This document shows, piece after piece, positions 1 through 6,332 of a stretch of DNA of 64,000 bases. The position numbers and the translations under genes were made by a program. Within the stretch, counting starts at the first letter, position 1. Every line of letters begins with the position of its first letter. Origin of the DNA: Pseudoalteromonas sp. OOF1S-7 (GTDB taxonomy: Bacteria > Pseudomonadota > Gammaproteobacteria > Enterobacterales > Alteromonadaceae); NCBI RefSeq assembly GCF_022347765.1, contig NZ_JAKRFZ010000013.1, positions 62,001 through 126,000 on the forward strand, read 5' to 3'. The notes beneath the pieces are model-generated. The model had not been told where the DNA came from. It searched no databases and saw only the letters and a list, made by a program, of their open reading frames with translations.

Positions 1-819
1 GTTCTGATTGAGGATCTCGGCGCCCCACTTCATGGTGACATCGCCGTTTGCACGCAATACCCCCGTGATCTGTCCGCCATTGTGCTTCACAAACCCCTGT
101 GTGAGGACATCGCCGTCGACCCGCACACCACTGCCGGCAGAAATATCAATCCCGGTATTGGATTGCACTGTCCCAACGACGGGCGAGGAGCCCTTCAGGT
201 AGAGTATCCCAGATGCTTTCACATCGCCCATAATGGGAGAATGACCATTTAGCACCACATCGGCATCGCCAATCACGGTATGCACATCGCCGTTACTGGT
301 GTGAGTGTCTTCGTAACTGCCCTGGGTAGAATCATAACTATCGACCAGACCACTGCCTGCCAGATTCACCCCTTTACATCCGGTGACCGCATTTTGGAAC
401 ACTGAGCTGCGTTCGGGGGGCGTGTATTTAAAGTAAGAGACCATACGCGACTGGGCCTGCTCATCATAGCGCTGCCCCAGGCTGGCAATCGCCACCTCAT
501 CGCCATTGACTGACAGCTGGGCGTCAAAGCTCGTGCCATCCAGTTCACCGCTGCCCAGACCCGCCCCAATCTGCTGAACCGCCTGCTCCAGTGTCAGATT
601 TGGGTTATTGGTCAGTGCCGCTTTTAATGCCTGCCCGCGCTCGATCACGCCCTTTTCAGCCAGTAATCGCGCATTCAGGTCTTTTTGGTAGTTACCACTG
701 AGGCGCTCCTGCACCAGGGTATCTTTGAATGCAGCAAACACCACCACGCTGGCCACGGAGCTCAGTAGCATGACTTTAATCAGGGTAAATCCGCGTTGTC
801 GTATACTCTGCATCTTCAT
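1..819 (-). CDS. pilX: PilX-like minor pilin, 3' end cut by window edge
   Basis: The reading frame is open from an ATG at 819 to the window edge (273 codons, no stop), so the C-terminus is missing. The N-terminus is a class III signal sequence: QRG followed by FTLI and a hydrophobic helix. The residue five after the cleavage site is Lys, not the Glu usual in pilins; PilX/GspK-type subunits often lack that Glu. A QERLSGN stretch after the helix matches the PilX pattern. The C-terminal half (about residues 160-273) is rich in Gly, Val and Asp with GDV/GSG repeats, suggesting a beta-helical, bactofilin-like region. It is the fifth gene of a pilE-fimT-pilV-pilW-pilX operon, four bases after pilW. 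A second ATG at 813 is possible. The likely role is assembly of, or adhesion by, the type IV pilus tip complex. Confidence 0.75.
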   Translation of the reverse strand, partial: MKMQSIRQRGFTLIKVMLLSSVASVVVFAAFKDTLVQERLSGNYQKDLNARLLAEKGVIERGQALKAALTNNPNLTLEQAVQQIGAGLGSGELDGTSFDAQLSVNGDEVAIASLGQRYDEQAQSRMVSYFKYTPPERSSVFQNAVTGCKGVNLAGSGLVDSYDSTQGSYEDTHTSNGDVHTVIGDADVVLNGHSPIMGDVKASGILYLKGSSPVVGTVQSNTGIDISAGSGVRVDGDVLTQGFVKHNGGQITGVLRANGDVTMKWGAEILNQN

Positions 820-823
820 AATG

Positions 824-1348
824 TCACCAATTGGCCGTCGCGAGCACTTGCTGGCTTGCAGCCACGTCTATCTGGATCCCCGCAGCATACTGTGCGGGCA
901 TACCCACGGGCGTCACTGTGATGGACGTGATCAGGCCGTCGACCGAAAAGCTTAACCCATTCACTCCCCGTAACAAGCGCTGGGCAGGCAAGTTATCTGA
1001 GCTGAGATCGCACAATAAATAGCCATCCTGTAATGAAAATGTTTCGGTGTAATTCACCACTGGAACACTGCCATCGCAGGCCGGTGTATTGGCAACCTGG
1101 CTGACCTCTAATGCCTCACCGTTAAGCCTAACCTGTGGTGTAGAGGCTGTTTGCTTAATACTACGGGTCATCAGCTGGCTGGTATAGCGGATCACTTCCT
1201 GTGCTTGTGCCAGCTCCTGATTTATCACAATAGTGCTACGAATAGTCGAATAGGCAACCGCAATACCGCCGAGCATAAACAGGCCTATCGACAGTGCAAT
1301 CAGCAGTTCCAGTAGGGTAAACCCGCGACCATTCACAATGCGATTCAT
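824..1348 (-). CDS. pilW: PilW-family type IV minor pilin
   Basis: A protein of 174 residues. After a short basic leader, RG is followed by FTLLELLIALSIG, a standard prepilin peptidase site with Glu at +5 and a long N-terminal helix. The globular part contains two cysteines (near DGSV and LLCDLSS) that could form a disulfide. Its start overlaps the end of pilV by four bases, so translation is probably coupled. Position between pilV and pilX, and the PilW-like pattern of an SIGLFMLGG helix, support the call; minor pilins diverge quickly, so the family is surer than the exact orthologue. Expected role: part of the minor pilin complex that primes pilus assembly in the inner membrane. Confidence 0.82.
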   Translation of the reverse strand: MNRIVNGRGFTLLELLIALSIGLFMLGGIAVAYSTIRSTIVINQELAQAQEVIRYTSQLMTRSIKQTASTPQVRLNGEALEVSQVANTPACDGSVPVVNYTETFSLQDGYLLCDLSSDNLPAQRLLRGVNGLSFSVDGLITSITVTPVGMPAQYAAGIQIDVAASQQVLATANW

Positions 1349-1740
1349 AAGCAGACATTCACAAAGCTGGCGTGCAGTGAGATTTGGTCCACGCCGGTGT
1401 CAGTCATGCGCTCATCGTGCCAGCTGACGGTCAGACTTAAGTCCAGGCTAAAGGTGTTGGGCAGCGTCAGCGCAAACCGCGGATCATCGGGATATAAACC
1501 CGCAGCAGTCGGGTTAATGCCGGGGTTCAGGCTGGTATTCACGCTCTGATAATGACAGATATCAGGCCAGATGCGCTCAATCGCGTTCTGTCCGTGGATC
1601 AGTGCTATGGTATAGTTAAAACTGTTTTGCGCAAACTGCATTGCTTTAATCTGCGCCGCCGCAAGCCCAAGCAGCGCAATGGCTGCTATCACCATAGACA
1701 CCATAACTTCCAGCAATGAAAACCCTTTTACTACGCGCAA
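1345..1740 (-). CDS. pilV: PilV-family type IV minor pilin
   Basis: A protein of 131 residues with a very short leader ending in KG, then FSLLEVMVSMVIAAIALLGLA. This is the typical PilV prepilin signature with Glu at +5 and an AAQIKAMQFAQ segment after the helix. Three cysteines are present, one of them near the C-terminus. The start lies ten bases inside fimT and the stop overlaps the pilW start by four bases. This dense overlap is typical of a minor pilin operon read as one message. The protein is expected in the inner-membrane and pilus-tip minor pilin complex. Confidence 0.83.
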   Translation of the reverse strand: MRVVKGFSLLEVMVSMVIAAIALLGLAAAQIKAMQFAQNSFNYTIALIHGQNAIERIWPDICHYQSVNTSLNPGINPTAAGLYPDDPRFALTLPNTFSLDLSLTVSWHDERMTDTGVDQISLHASFVNVCL

Positions 1741-2192
1741 TTGTCAGTCGCCTTACTCAACCAGCTTTGACCACTGTGTAAAATACACAAACGCACGTCA
1801 TCCGTCGTCGCATCGTTATCTGAAATCAGAATATTGCTGAACGCGCTCAGTTCACCACTGGAACGTAGTGTTCTGTCAACCAGGTTAACAGCAACCTGAT
1901 TAGGGTCAACCGTAAAACGCCTTAACGTGACTTCCTGACCTTGTTCAACCACTTTCATTACCCAGTCATTATTCTCCAGCGCCAGCTTTACCGGCACTTC
2001 ACGTTTAACCGCTTCACTGCGCGCAAAGCGATAGAAACTACTGAGCTGGTTTGCCGTCGTGTTCACCCGGTCTTGCTTAATCTGGCCTATCAAAGAAGGG
2101 GCTGCCACCATGGCTAAGATAGCGATGATGGCCAATACAACCAGCAACTCAACCAGTGTTACGCCTCGCTGTGTGTTGTTACCAACAGTCAT
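1731..2192 (-). CDS. fimT: GspH/FimT-family minor pilin
   Basis: A protein of 153 residues. The N-terminus reads NNTQRG followed by VTLVELLVVLAIIAILAMVAAPS, a prepilin signal with Glu at +5. Downstream, an SSFYRFARSEAVKR segment is the hallmark of the GspH/FimT (FimU) family, in which a helix with SEAIKR follows the N-terminal domain. Two cysteines near the C-terminus (LCILHSG and DNCA) may form a disulfide. FimT homologues in other bacteria can bind DNA and assist natural transformation; whether this one does cannot be told here. It overlaps pilE by 14 bases upstream and pilV by 10 bases downstream. Confidence 0.82.
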   Translation of the reverse strand: MTVGNNTQRGVTLVELLVVLAIIAILAMVAAPSLIGQIKQDRVNTTANQLSSFYRFARSEAVKREVPVKLALENNDWVMKVVEQGQEVTLRRFTVDPNQVAVNLVDRTLRSSGELSAFSNILISDNDATTDDVRLCILHSGQSWLSKATDNCA

Positions 2193-2598
2193 TCAGGTTA
2201 CCTCCCTGATTGCCAAGGTGGTCCAGAGTCAGCACCCCACACACATCTCTGCTTTGACTGCCATTCAACACGGGCGTTGCTCTTAAAATATAGCCCATAT
2301 TGCGAAAATCACCGTTCGCACCTTGTGGCTTGTTACGCGCTTCGTAGCTGAATGTGTAGAACTCAGCAGCGGGCAGTCCCTGAAACGTCTCATCATTAGG
2401 GTAACCACCATTGCGGGAATAAATACGCTCCAACGTGGCACTGGTTTGCAGCAGTAAATGCTGTGCATCCAGGCGTCTGCTTTCACGCACATACTCGCCA
2501 TAGTTTGGCAATGCCACACTGGCCAGGATGGCGACGATCGCAATGGCGATCAGCAGCTCTATTAAAGTGAATCCACGCATGTTGGAGGTTTTAAGCAT
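2179..2598 (-). CDS. pilE: PilE-family type IV minor pilin
   Basis: A protein of 139 residues beginning MLKTSNMRG followed by FTLIELLIAIAIVAILASVALPNY, a canonical type IV pilin N-terminus with Glu at +5. The middle (LLLQTSATLERIYSRNGGYP) is characteristic of PilE-like minor pilins, and two C-terminal cysteines (DVCGVLTL and NDCW) would close a D-region loop. It is the first gene of the operon. A GGTGGG sequence about ten bases upstream favours the ATG at 2598 over the internal one at 2580. The size and operon position fit a minor pilin rather than the major pilin PilA. Confidence 0.84.
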   Translation of the reverse strand: MLKTSNMRGFTLIELLIAIAIVAILASVALPNYGEYVRESRRLDAQHLLLQTSATLERIYSRNGGYPNDETFQGLPAAEFYTFSYEARNKPQGANGDFRNMGYILRATPVLNGSQSRDVCGVLTLDHLGNQGGNLNDCW

Positions 2599-3010
2599 AT
2601 TGGGTTTCCCACCTAAATGATAACGCTGTCATTAATCTCTAAATAAGACTGTATGACATTTAACCAATAAAAAAAAGTGCCTGTAATAAAAACAGTTAAC
2701 TAAAATATCACAAAACAGAATTAGCTAAAACAGGAACGCGTTTACACGAGATAACAGCCAGGTAATATACCCTAGAACAACCATGTGGTCAGACCATTAA
2801 ATGTTAGCGTCATATGTTCCCGTAATGACTATAAGCCGTTTACGAGCGCCGTTGTTTTGATTTGGATTAATTTTCCGACTGGTGTTGTAAACCTTCCATG
2901 ATGATCCCGATAATCATCAGATCCACACACTGAAAATTGGAGTTGTTATTGTCTTTCAGAGATTGGGAATACAACCGCGTACAGATGCACGCGGTTGGTG
3001 CTTAATAGAA
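2599..3010. other. Intergenic region between rplI and pilE
   Basis: This AT-rich 412-base stretch has no coding frame I can support. It must hold the promoter of the pilin operon (read leftwards), but I could not pick one confidently, and I did not see a clear sigma-54 GG/GC element. A hairpin next to rplI is listed separately. Confidence 0.5.
2972..2997 (-). terminator. Candidate terminator hairpin after rplI
   Basis: A perfect 9-bp stem (CAACCGCGT with ACGCGGTTG, 8-base loop) lies 14 bases past the rplI stop. There is no clear U-tract after it, so it may be a weak terminator or an mRNA 3' end stabiliser. Confidence 0.45.
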
Positions 3011-3463
3011 TTAAGCTTCAGCGATCACGATTACTTTGATAGCTGTTGTCACGTCAGTGTGAAGCTGGATTGATACGTCAAATTCACCTGTCTCACGGAT
3101 AGTACCGGTAGGCAGACGAACTTCTGACTTAGCAACTTCCAGACCTACTGCTGTGATTGCGTCGGCGATATCGCGAGTACCGATAGAGCCGAATAGCTTA
3201 CCTTCGTCACCCGCTTTAGAAACCAGAGTCACTTCTGCAAGTGCTTCTAGTTTTTCAGCGCGCGCTTGTGCAGCAGTTAGCTCTTCAGCGATTTTCGCTT
3301 CAAGCTCAGCACGACGTGCTTCGAAAGTTTCGATGTTAGCTTTAGTTGCAGGAACTGCCTTGCCCTTAGGGAAAAGGAAGTTACGTGCGAAACCAGATTT
3401 AACAGAAACCTGGTCACCTAGGCCACCTAGGTTTGCGATCTTGTCTAGTAGAATAACTTGCAT
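3011..3463 (-). CDS. rplI: 50S ribosomal protein L9
   Basis: A protein of 150 residues, the usual bL9 length. The N-terminus MQVILLDKIANLGGLGDQVSVKSGFARNFL is the conserved rRNA-binding domain, followed by a charged, Ala/Glu-rich connecting helix (about 45-75) and a C-terminal domain with LFGSIGTRDIADAI. L9 binds 23S rRNA at the base of the L1 stalk and supports reading-frame fidelity. It is the last gene of rpsF-priB-rpsR-rplI, 35 bases after rpsR. Confidence 0.98.
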   Translation of the reverse strand: MQVILLDKIANLGGLGDQVSVKSGFARNFLFPKGKAVPATKANIETFEARRAELEAKIAEELTAAQARAEKLEALAEVTLVSKAGDEGKLFGSIGTRDIADAITAVGLEVAKSEVRLPTGTIRETGEFDVSIQLHTDVTTAIKVIVIAEA

Positions 3464-3498
3464 GTCTCTACACCTTTTAAAAACTGTTAATCAGCTGC

Positions 3499-3726
3499 TT
3501 ACTTGTGTAAGTCAGTGTACGGAAGAAGGGCTAGGTAGCGAGCACGCTTGATAGCAGTTGCTAGCTGACGCTGGTATTTAGCGCTAGTACCTGTGATACG
3601 GCTAGGTACGATTTTGCCACTTTCAGTTACATAGTTTTTAAGAGTAGCCAGATCTTTGTAATCGATTTGTTGTACGCCTTCCGCTTTAAAACGGCAGAAC
3701 TTACGACGTCTGAAATAACGTGCCAT
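3499..3726 (-). CDS. rpsR: 30S ribosomal protein S18
   Basis: A protein of 75 residues starting MARYFRRRKFCRFKAEGVQQIDYKDLATLKNY, the conserved bS18 sequence, with the KIVPSRITGT motif in the middle. S18 pairs with S6 on the platform of the small subunit. It lies between priB (12 bases upstream) and rplI, the standard gammaproteobacterial order. Confidence 0.98.
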   Translation of the reverse strand: MARYFRRRKFCRFKAEGVQQIDYKDLATLKNYVTESGKIVPSRITGTSAKYQRQLATAIKRARYLALLPYTDLHK

Positions 3727-3738
3727 GAGTAAATTTCC

Positions 3739-4068
3739 TCAATTAATTCTTTCAATATGTTGTGCATGTAATACAAGTTGACTCAAGCCACTGCGGCTCT
3801 CGTGTCGGTTTAAAAAACCGCGTACCTGTATGGTCTGCCCAACGTATAAATGCTCTAGTTGAGTCCGGAACTGCTGTCCGCTGGCAACCACCTGAATACG
3901 CACATAACTGTTACGATTTAGGTCGGCTTCTACTTGCATCGATTTATGTTCTAAAACAAAAATACAATGCGCGATACCGGCGGGGCTTTGACTGTACTTA
4001 GGTGGCTTACAGACCGTGCCAGATAATACCAGCTGGTTTGTATACAGATCAGACTGAGTGCTCACCAA
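3739..4068 (-). CDS. priB: Primosomal replication protein N (PriB)
   Basis: A small single-domain OB-fold protein of 108-109 residues. The core TNQLVLSGTVCKPPKYSQSPAGIAHC matches PriB, as do LEHKSMQVEAD and the C-terminal GLSQLVLHAQHIE. PriB binds single-stranded DNA and joins PriA and DnaT in restarting stalled replication forks; priA is also in this window. Translation probably begins at a non-ATG codon: TTG at 4068 or GTG at 4065. Relative to the E. coli protein the N-terminus is a few residues longer. It sits between rpsF and rpsR as in E. coli. Confidence 0.93.
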   Translation of the reverse strand: MVSTQSDLYTNQLVLSGTVCKPPKYSQSPAGIAHCIFVLEHKSMQVEADLNRNSYVRIQVVASGQQFRTQLEHLYVGQTIQVRGFLNRHESRSGLSQLVLHAQHIERIN

Positions 4069-4098
4069 ACTACCAGGTCAATTCCGAATCAAAAACGA

Positions 4099-4440
4099 TT
4101 AAGCAGTTGCTGCTTCTTTTTTCTCTTCTTTAGCAAGAGGAGACGCTTCAGTTACAGCGTTCTTAGTACGCATAACCAGGTTACGAAGCACTGCATCGTT
4201 GTAGCGGAAAGAAGTTTCAAGCTCGCTGATTACTTCAGTTGGTGCTTCAACGTTCAACAGAACATAGTGTGCTTTGTGAAGCTTTTCGATTGGGTAAGCC
4301 AGTTGACGACGACCCCAGTCTTCTAGACGGTGGATTTTACCGCCAGCTTCTGTGATGGCACCAGTATAACGCTCGATCATACCAGGTACTTGCTCACTTT
4401 GGTCTGGGTGAACCATGAATACGATTTCGTAATGACGCAT
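4099..4440 (-). CDS. rpsF: 30S ribosomal protein S6
   Basis: A protein of 113 residues. MRHYEIVFMVHPDQSEQVPGMIERY, the KIHRLEDWGRRQLAYPIEK motif and YVLLNVEAP are the conserved bS6 sequence. The C-terminal tail (KEEKKEAATA) lacks the Glu-rich end that RimK modifies in E. coli. First gene of its operon, with a good promoter at 4532-4560 and a structured leader in between. S6 forms a dimer with S18 on the small subunit platform. Confidence 0.98.
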   Translation of the reverse strand: MRHYEIVFMVHPDQSEQVPGMIERYTGAITEAGGKIHRLEDWGRRQLAYPIEKLHKAHYVLLNVEAPTEVISELETSFRYNDAVLRNLVMRTKNAVTEASPLAKEEKKEAATA

Positions 4441-4464
4441 GGATATTCCTTACGGTTAATATAG

Positions 4465-4500
4465 CCTTGTCCCGTTTCGGCCAGTCGGGGTAAGGCAAGG
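4465..4500 (-). promoter_or_regulatory. Candidate S6:S18 autoregulatory leader hairpin
   Basis: The rpsF leader can form CCTTG/CAAGG and then CCCG/CGGG stems around an asymmetric internal loop, 24 bases before the rpsF start codon. Many bacteria carry a rpsF leader hairpin that mimics the 16S rRNA site of the S6:S18 dimer and represses the operon. Position and shape fit that, but I have not matched the family's conserved bulge residues. Confidence 0.45.
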
Positions 4501-4531
4501 AACTAAAGTTAGTTAGGCCGAAAGAGCGCGT

Positions 4532-4560
4532 ATTTTACGTGTCGTGCTAAAAATAAGCAA
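4532..4560 (-). promoter_or_regulatory. Sigma-70 promoter of rpsF operon
   Basis: On the minus strand a -35 TTGCTT (4560-4555) and a -10 TAAAAT (4537-4532) are separated by exactly 17 bases and followed by a GC-rich ACGCGC discriminator, as expected for a growth-rate-controlled ribosomal promoter. Confidence 0.7.
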
Positions 4561-4649
4561 TCAGTTTATCGATGAAAATTGGTGGAATAAGATTTAAAGT
4601 TGAGCAAGTAAGTCAGAGTGAGAAAATATGAATATAAAGAGAGGAGAGT

Positions 4650-4725
4650 TGGAGCGGCACACGAGGTTCGAACTCGTGACCTCGACCTTGGCAAGGTCGC
4701 GCTCTACCAGCTGAGCTAGTGCCGC
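4650..4725 (-). tRNA. tRNA-Gly (GCC), copy 1
   Basis: A 76-nt cloverleaf including an encoded CCA end. The acceptor strands GCGGCAC and GTGCCGC pair perfectly, the D-arm is CTAGCTCAGCTGGTAGAGC, the anticodon GCC lies in a CTTGCCAAG loop region, and the T-arm carries GTTCGAAC. It is the most distal copy from the promoter, and no clear terminator follows it. Confidence 0.97.
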
Positions 4726-4732
4726 ATTTCGA

Positions 4733-4805
4733 TGTAGCTCTTAGATTCCCGCTGTGCGCAACCTTGAGGTCGCGTCTAACGTTTTAGCAGCTGAGCTAGT
4801 GCCGC
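4733..4805 (-). repeat. tRNA-Gly-derived 73-nt element, copy R1
   Basis: On the minus strand the first 18 nt (GCGGCACTAGCTCAGCTG) are identical to the tRNA-Gly 5' end. It then diverges, keeps CGCGACC and CAAGGT, but loses the anticodon loop and the T-arm. R1 differs from the other copies at two positions. It lies directly 5' of tRNA copy 1 with a 7-nt gap. Confidence 0.9.
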
Positions 4806-4830
4806 TTCACAATAAGCACTCTTTTTTAGT

Positions 4831-4845
4831 CAGTTGAGTAAACTG
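4831..4845 (-). other. Spacer hairpin A in tRNA array
   Basis: CAGTT and AACTG arms around a 5-nt TACTC loop (minus strand) in the spacer 3' of tRNA copy 2. It shows compensatory change relative to the hairpin at 5340-5354. Confidence 0.5.
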
Positions 4846-4854
4846 ATTGAAGAT

Positions 4855-4930
4855 TGGAGCGGCACACGAGGTTCGAACTCGTGACCTCGACCTTGGCAAG
4901 GTCGCGCTCTACCAGCTGAGCTAGTGCCGC
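4855..4930 (-). tRNA. tRNA-Gly (GCC), copy 2
   Basis: Identical in sequence to the copy at 4650-4725, 76 nt with encoded CCA and anticodon GCC. It is separated from copy 1 by a spacer hairpin and the R1 element. Confidence 0.97.
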
Positions 4931-4937
4931 ATCACAA

Positions 4938-5009
4938 TGTAGCTCTTAGTTTCCCGCTGGGCGCAACCTGAGGTCGCGTCTAACGTTTTAGCAGCTGAGC
5001 TAGTGCCGC
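4938..5009 (-). repeat. tRNA-Gly-derived element, copy R2
   Basis: 72 nt; same as the R3-R5 consensus except for a one-base deletion in the AACCTTGAGG stretch (plus strand). It directly precedes tRNA copy 2 with a 7-nt gap. Confidence 0.9.
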
Positions 5010-5055
5010 ATCACAGGGTATGGAAATATAATCCAATACAATCTCGTTGTTTAGT

Positions 5056-5070
5056 CAGTCGAGTAAACTG
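5056..5070 (-). other. Spacer hairpin B in tRNA array
   Basis: CAGTT and GACTG arms around TACTC (minus strand, one U-G wobble) in the spacer 3' of tRNA copy 3, equivalent to the hairpins at 4831 and 5340. Confidence 0.5.
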
Positions 5071-5078
5071 ATTTAGAT

Positions 5079-5154
5079 TGGAGCGGCACACGAGGTTCGA
5101 ACTCGTGACCTCGACCTTGGCAAGGTCGCGCTCTACCAGCTGAGCTAGTGCCGC
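5079..5154 (-). tRNA. tRNA-Gly (GCC), copy 3
   Basis: Identical 76-nt tRNA-Gly with anticodon GCC and encoded CCA. Unlike the others it is preceded by two tandem R elements (R4 then R3 in the direction of transcription). Confidence 0.97.
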
Positions 5155-5161
5155 ATTCCGA

Positions 5162-5234
5162 TGTAGCTCTTAGTTTCCCGCTGGGCGCAACCTTGAGGTC
5201 GCGTCTAACGTTTTAGCAGCTGAGCTAGTGCCGC
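5162..5234 (-). repeat. tRNA-Gly-derived 73-nt element, copy R3
   Basis: Identical to R4 and R5. Its gap to tRNA copy 3 and the gap between R4 and R3 are both 7 nt, giving an 80-nt repeat period. Confidence 0.9.
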
Positions 5235-5241
5235 ATTCCGA

Positions 5242-5314
5242 TGTAGCTCTTAGTTTCCCGCTGGGCGCAACCTTGAGGTCGCGTCTAACGTTTTAGCAGC
5301 TGAGCTAGTGCCGC
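5242..5314 (-). repeat. tRNA-Gly-derived 73-nt element, copy R4
   Basis: Identical to R3, which follows it in tandem. Together they are the only place where two R elements stand without a tRNA between them, which looks like a unit duplication or the loss of one tRNA. Confidence 0.9.
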
Positions 5315-5339
5315 ATCACAATGAATACTCTTTTTTAGT

Positions 5340-5354
5340 CAGTCGAGTAGACTG
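5340..5354 (-). other. Spacer hairpin C in tRNA array
   Basis: CAGTC and GACTG arms around TACTC (minus strand) 3' of tRNA copy 4. Compared with spacer A, a U-A pair has become C-G, which keeps the stem. Confidence 0.5.
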
Positions 5355-5363
5355 ATTGTAGAT

Positions 5364-5439
5364 TGGAGCGGCACACGAGGTTCGAACTCGTGACCTCGAC
5401 CTTGGCAAGGTCGCGCTCTACCAGCTGAGCTAGTGCCGC
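5364..5439 (-). tRNA. tRNA-Gly (GCC), copy 4
   Basis: Identical 76-nt tRNA-Gly (GCC) with encoded CCA. It is the promoter-proximal copy of the array, preceded by element R5. Confidence 0.97.
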
Positions 5440-5446
5440 ATCACAA

Positions 5447-5519
5447 TGTAGCTCTTAGTTTCCCGCTGGGCGCAACCTTGAGGTCGCGTCTAACGTTTTA
5501 GCAGCTGAGCTAGTGCCGC
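5447..5519 (-). repeat. tRNA-Gly-derived 73-nt element, copy R5
   Basis: First element of the array in the direction of transcription, identical to R3 and R4. It lies about 48 bases after the -10 of the array promoter, so it would be the first structured part of the precursor RNA. Confidence 0.9.
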
Positions 5520-5566
5520 ATCACGCACAAGCAACAGACAATGTTTGCCGTCTTGAGCGGGGCAGG

Positions 5567-5594
5567 ATTCTACAAGATAGAAAAAGCATTGCAA
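5567..5594 (-). promoter_or_regulatory. Promoter of the tRNA-Gly array
   Basis: On the minus strand a -35 TTGCAA (5594-5589), a 16-base spacer and a -10 TAGAAT (5572-5567) are followed by a GC-rich CCTGCCCCGC discriminator, the mark of stringently controlled stable-RNA promoters. It lies just past the orn stop codon. Confidence 0.68.
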
Positions 5595-5613
5595 GTACTT
5601 TTTCTAAATTTTT

Positions 5614-6159
5614 TTAAAGATTGAAGAATTTTTGCTGGTAAACCTTCAACTCCATAATGGAGTCTTTGATGTCGTCCAGAGCCAGGTGAGAGCTCTTTTT
5701 GTGGATCCCATTTAACAACTCAGGCTTCCAACGACGTGCCAGCTCTTTAATCGTGCTGACGTCCAGGTTGCGGTAGTGAAAGTACTCTTCCAGCTCGGGC
5801 ATGTATTTGTTGAGGAAGCGACGGTCCTGACCAATAGAGTTGCCACACATTGGCGATTTGCCCGGCGGTACCCATTGTTTCAGGAAGTCTAATGTTTGTT
5901 TGATTGCATCAGATTCAGAATGTGTGCTGGCCTTACAACGCGCAGTCAGACCAGAGCGGCCATGCTGATTTGTACACCACTCATCCATATTATCAAGTAA
6001 TTCATCACTTTGATGGATAGCAATTACAGGTCCCTCGGCCAGTACATTCAGATCACAGTCGGTGATCACAGTGGCAATTTCGAGGATCCTATCTGTTTTA
6101 GGTTCCAGACCCGTCATTTCTAAGTCGAGCCAGATCAGGTTTGATTCATGAAAAGACAT
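5614..6159 (-). CDS. orn: Oligoribonuclease
   Basis: A 181-residue DEDD-family 3'-5' exonuclease, the normal Orn length. NLIWLDLEMTGLEP carries the first Asp and Glu of the active site, IGQDRRF the next Asp, and HLALDDIKDSI the last His and Asp of the DEDDh motif. Orn degrades 2-5 nt RNA fragments to mononucleotides, and dinucleotides such as pGpG from c-di-GMP turnover. It is divergent from rsgA, which is the common gammaproteobacterial arrangement. The tRNA-Gly array lies just downstream with its own promoter. Confidence 0.97.
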   Translation of the reverse strand: MSFHESNLIWLDLEMTGLEPKTDRILEIATVITDCDLNVLAEGPVIAIHQSDELLDNMDEWCTNQHGRSGLTARCKASTHSESDAIKQTLDFLKQWVPPGKSPMCGNSIGQDRRFLNKYMPELEEYFHYRNLDVSTIKELARRWKPELLNGIHKKSSHLALDDIKDSIMELKVYQQKFFNL

Positions 6160-6332
6160 ACACTACCTAACGGTACTTTCCTTTAGATCCAATGCAATTA
6201 GATATATCATATTAGCTTCATCACTCGACCAAAAGCTTTTTTTTACAAAGCGGGGCAATTTATTGAGTTATAGTCCATGATTGGCCTGTATACCACTCGA
6301 TAGCAATAAATCGTGTCGCGAGTTTATAAGAT

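Noticed and set aside
4650..5519. Regular repeats that might look like a CRISPR array
   Set aside because: The repeat units are complete tRNA-Gly genes and tRNA-derived elements, spacers are similar to each other, and no cas gene is nearby.
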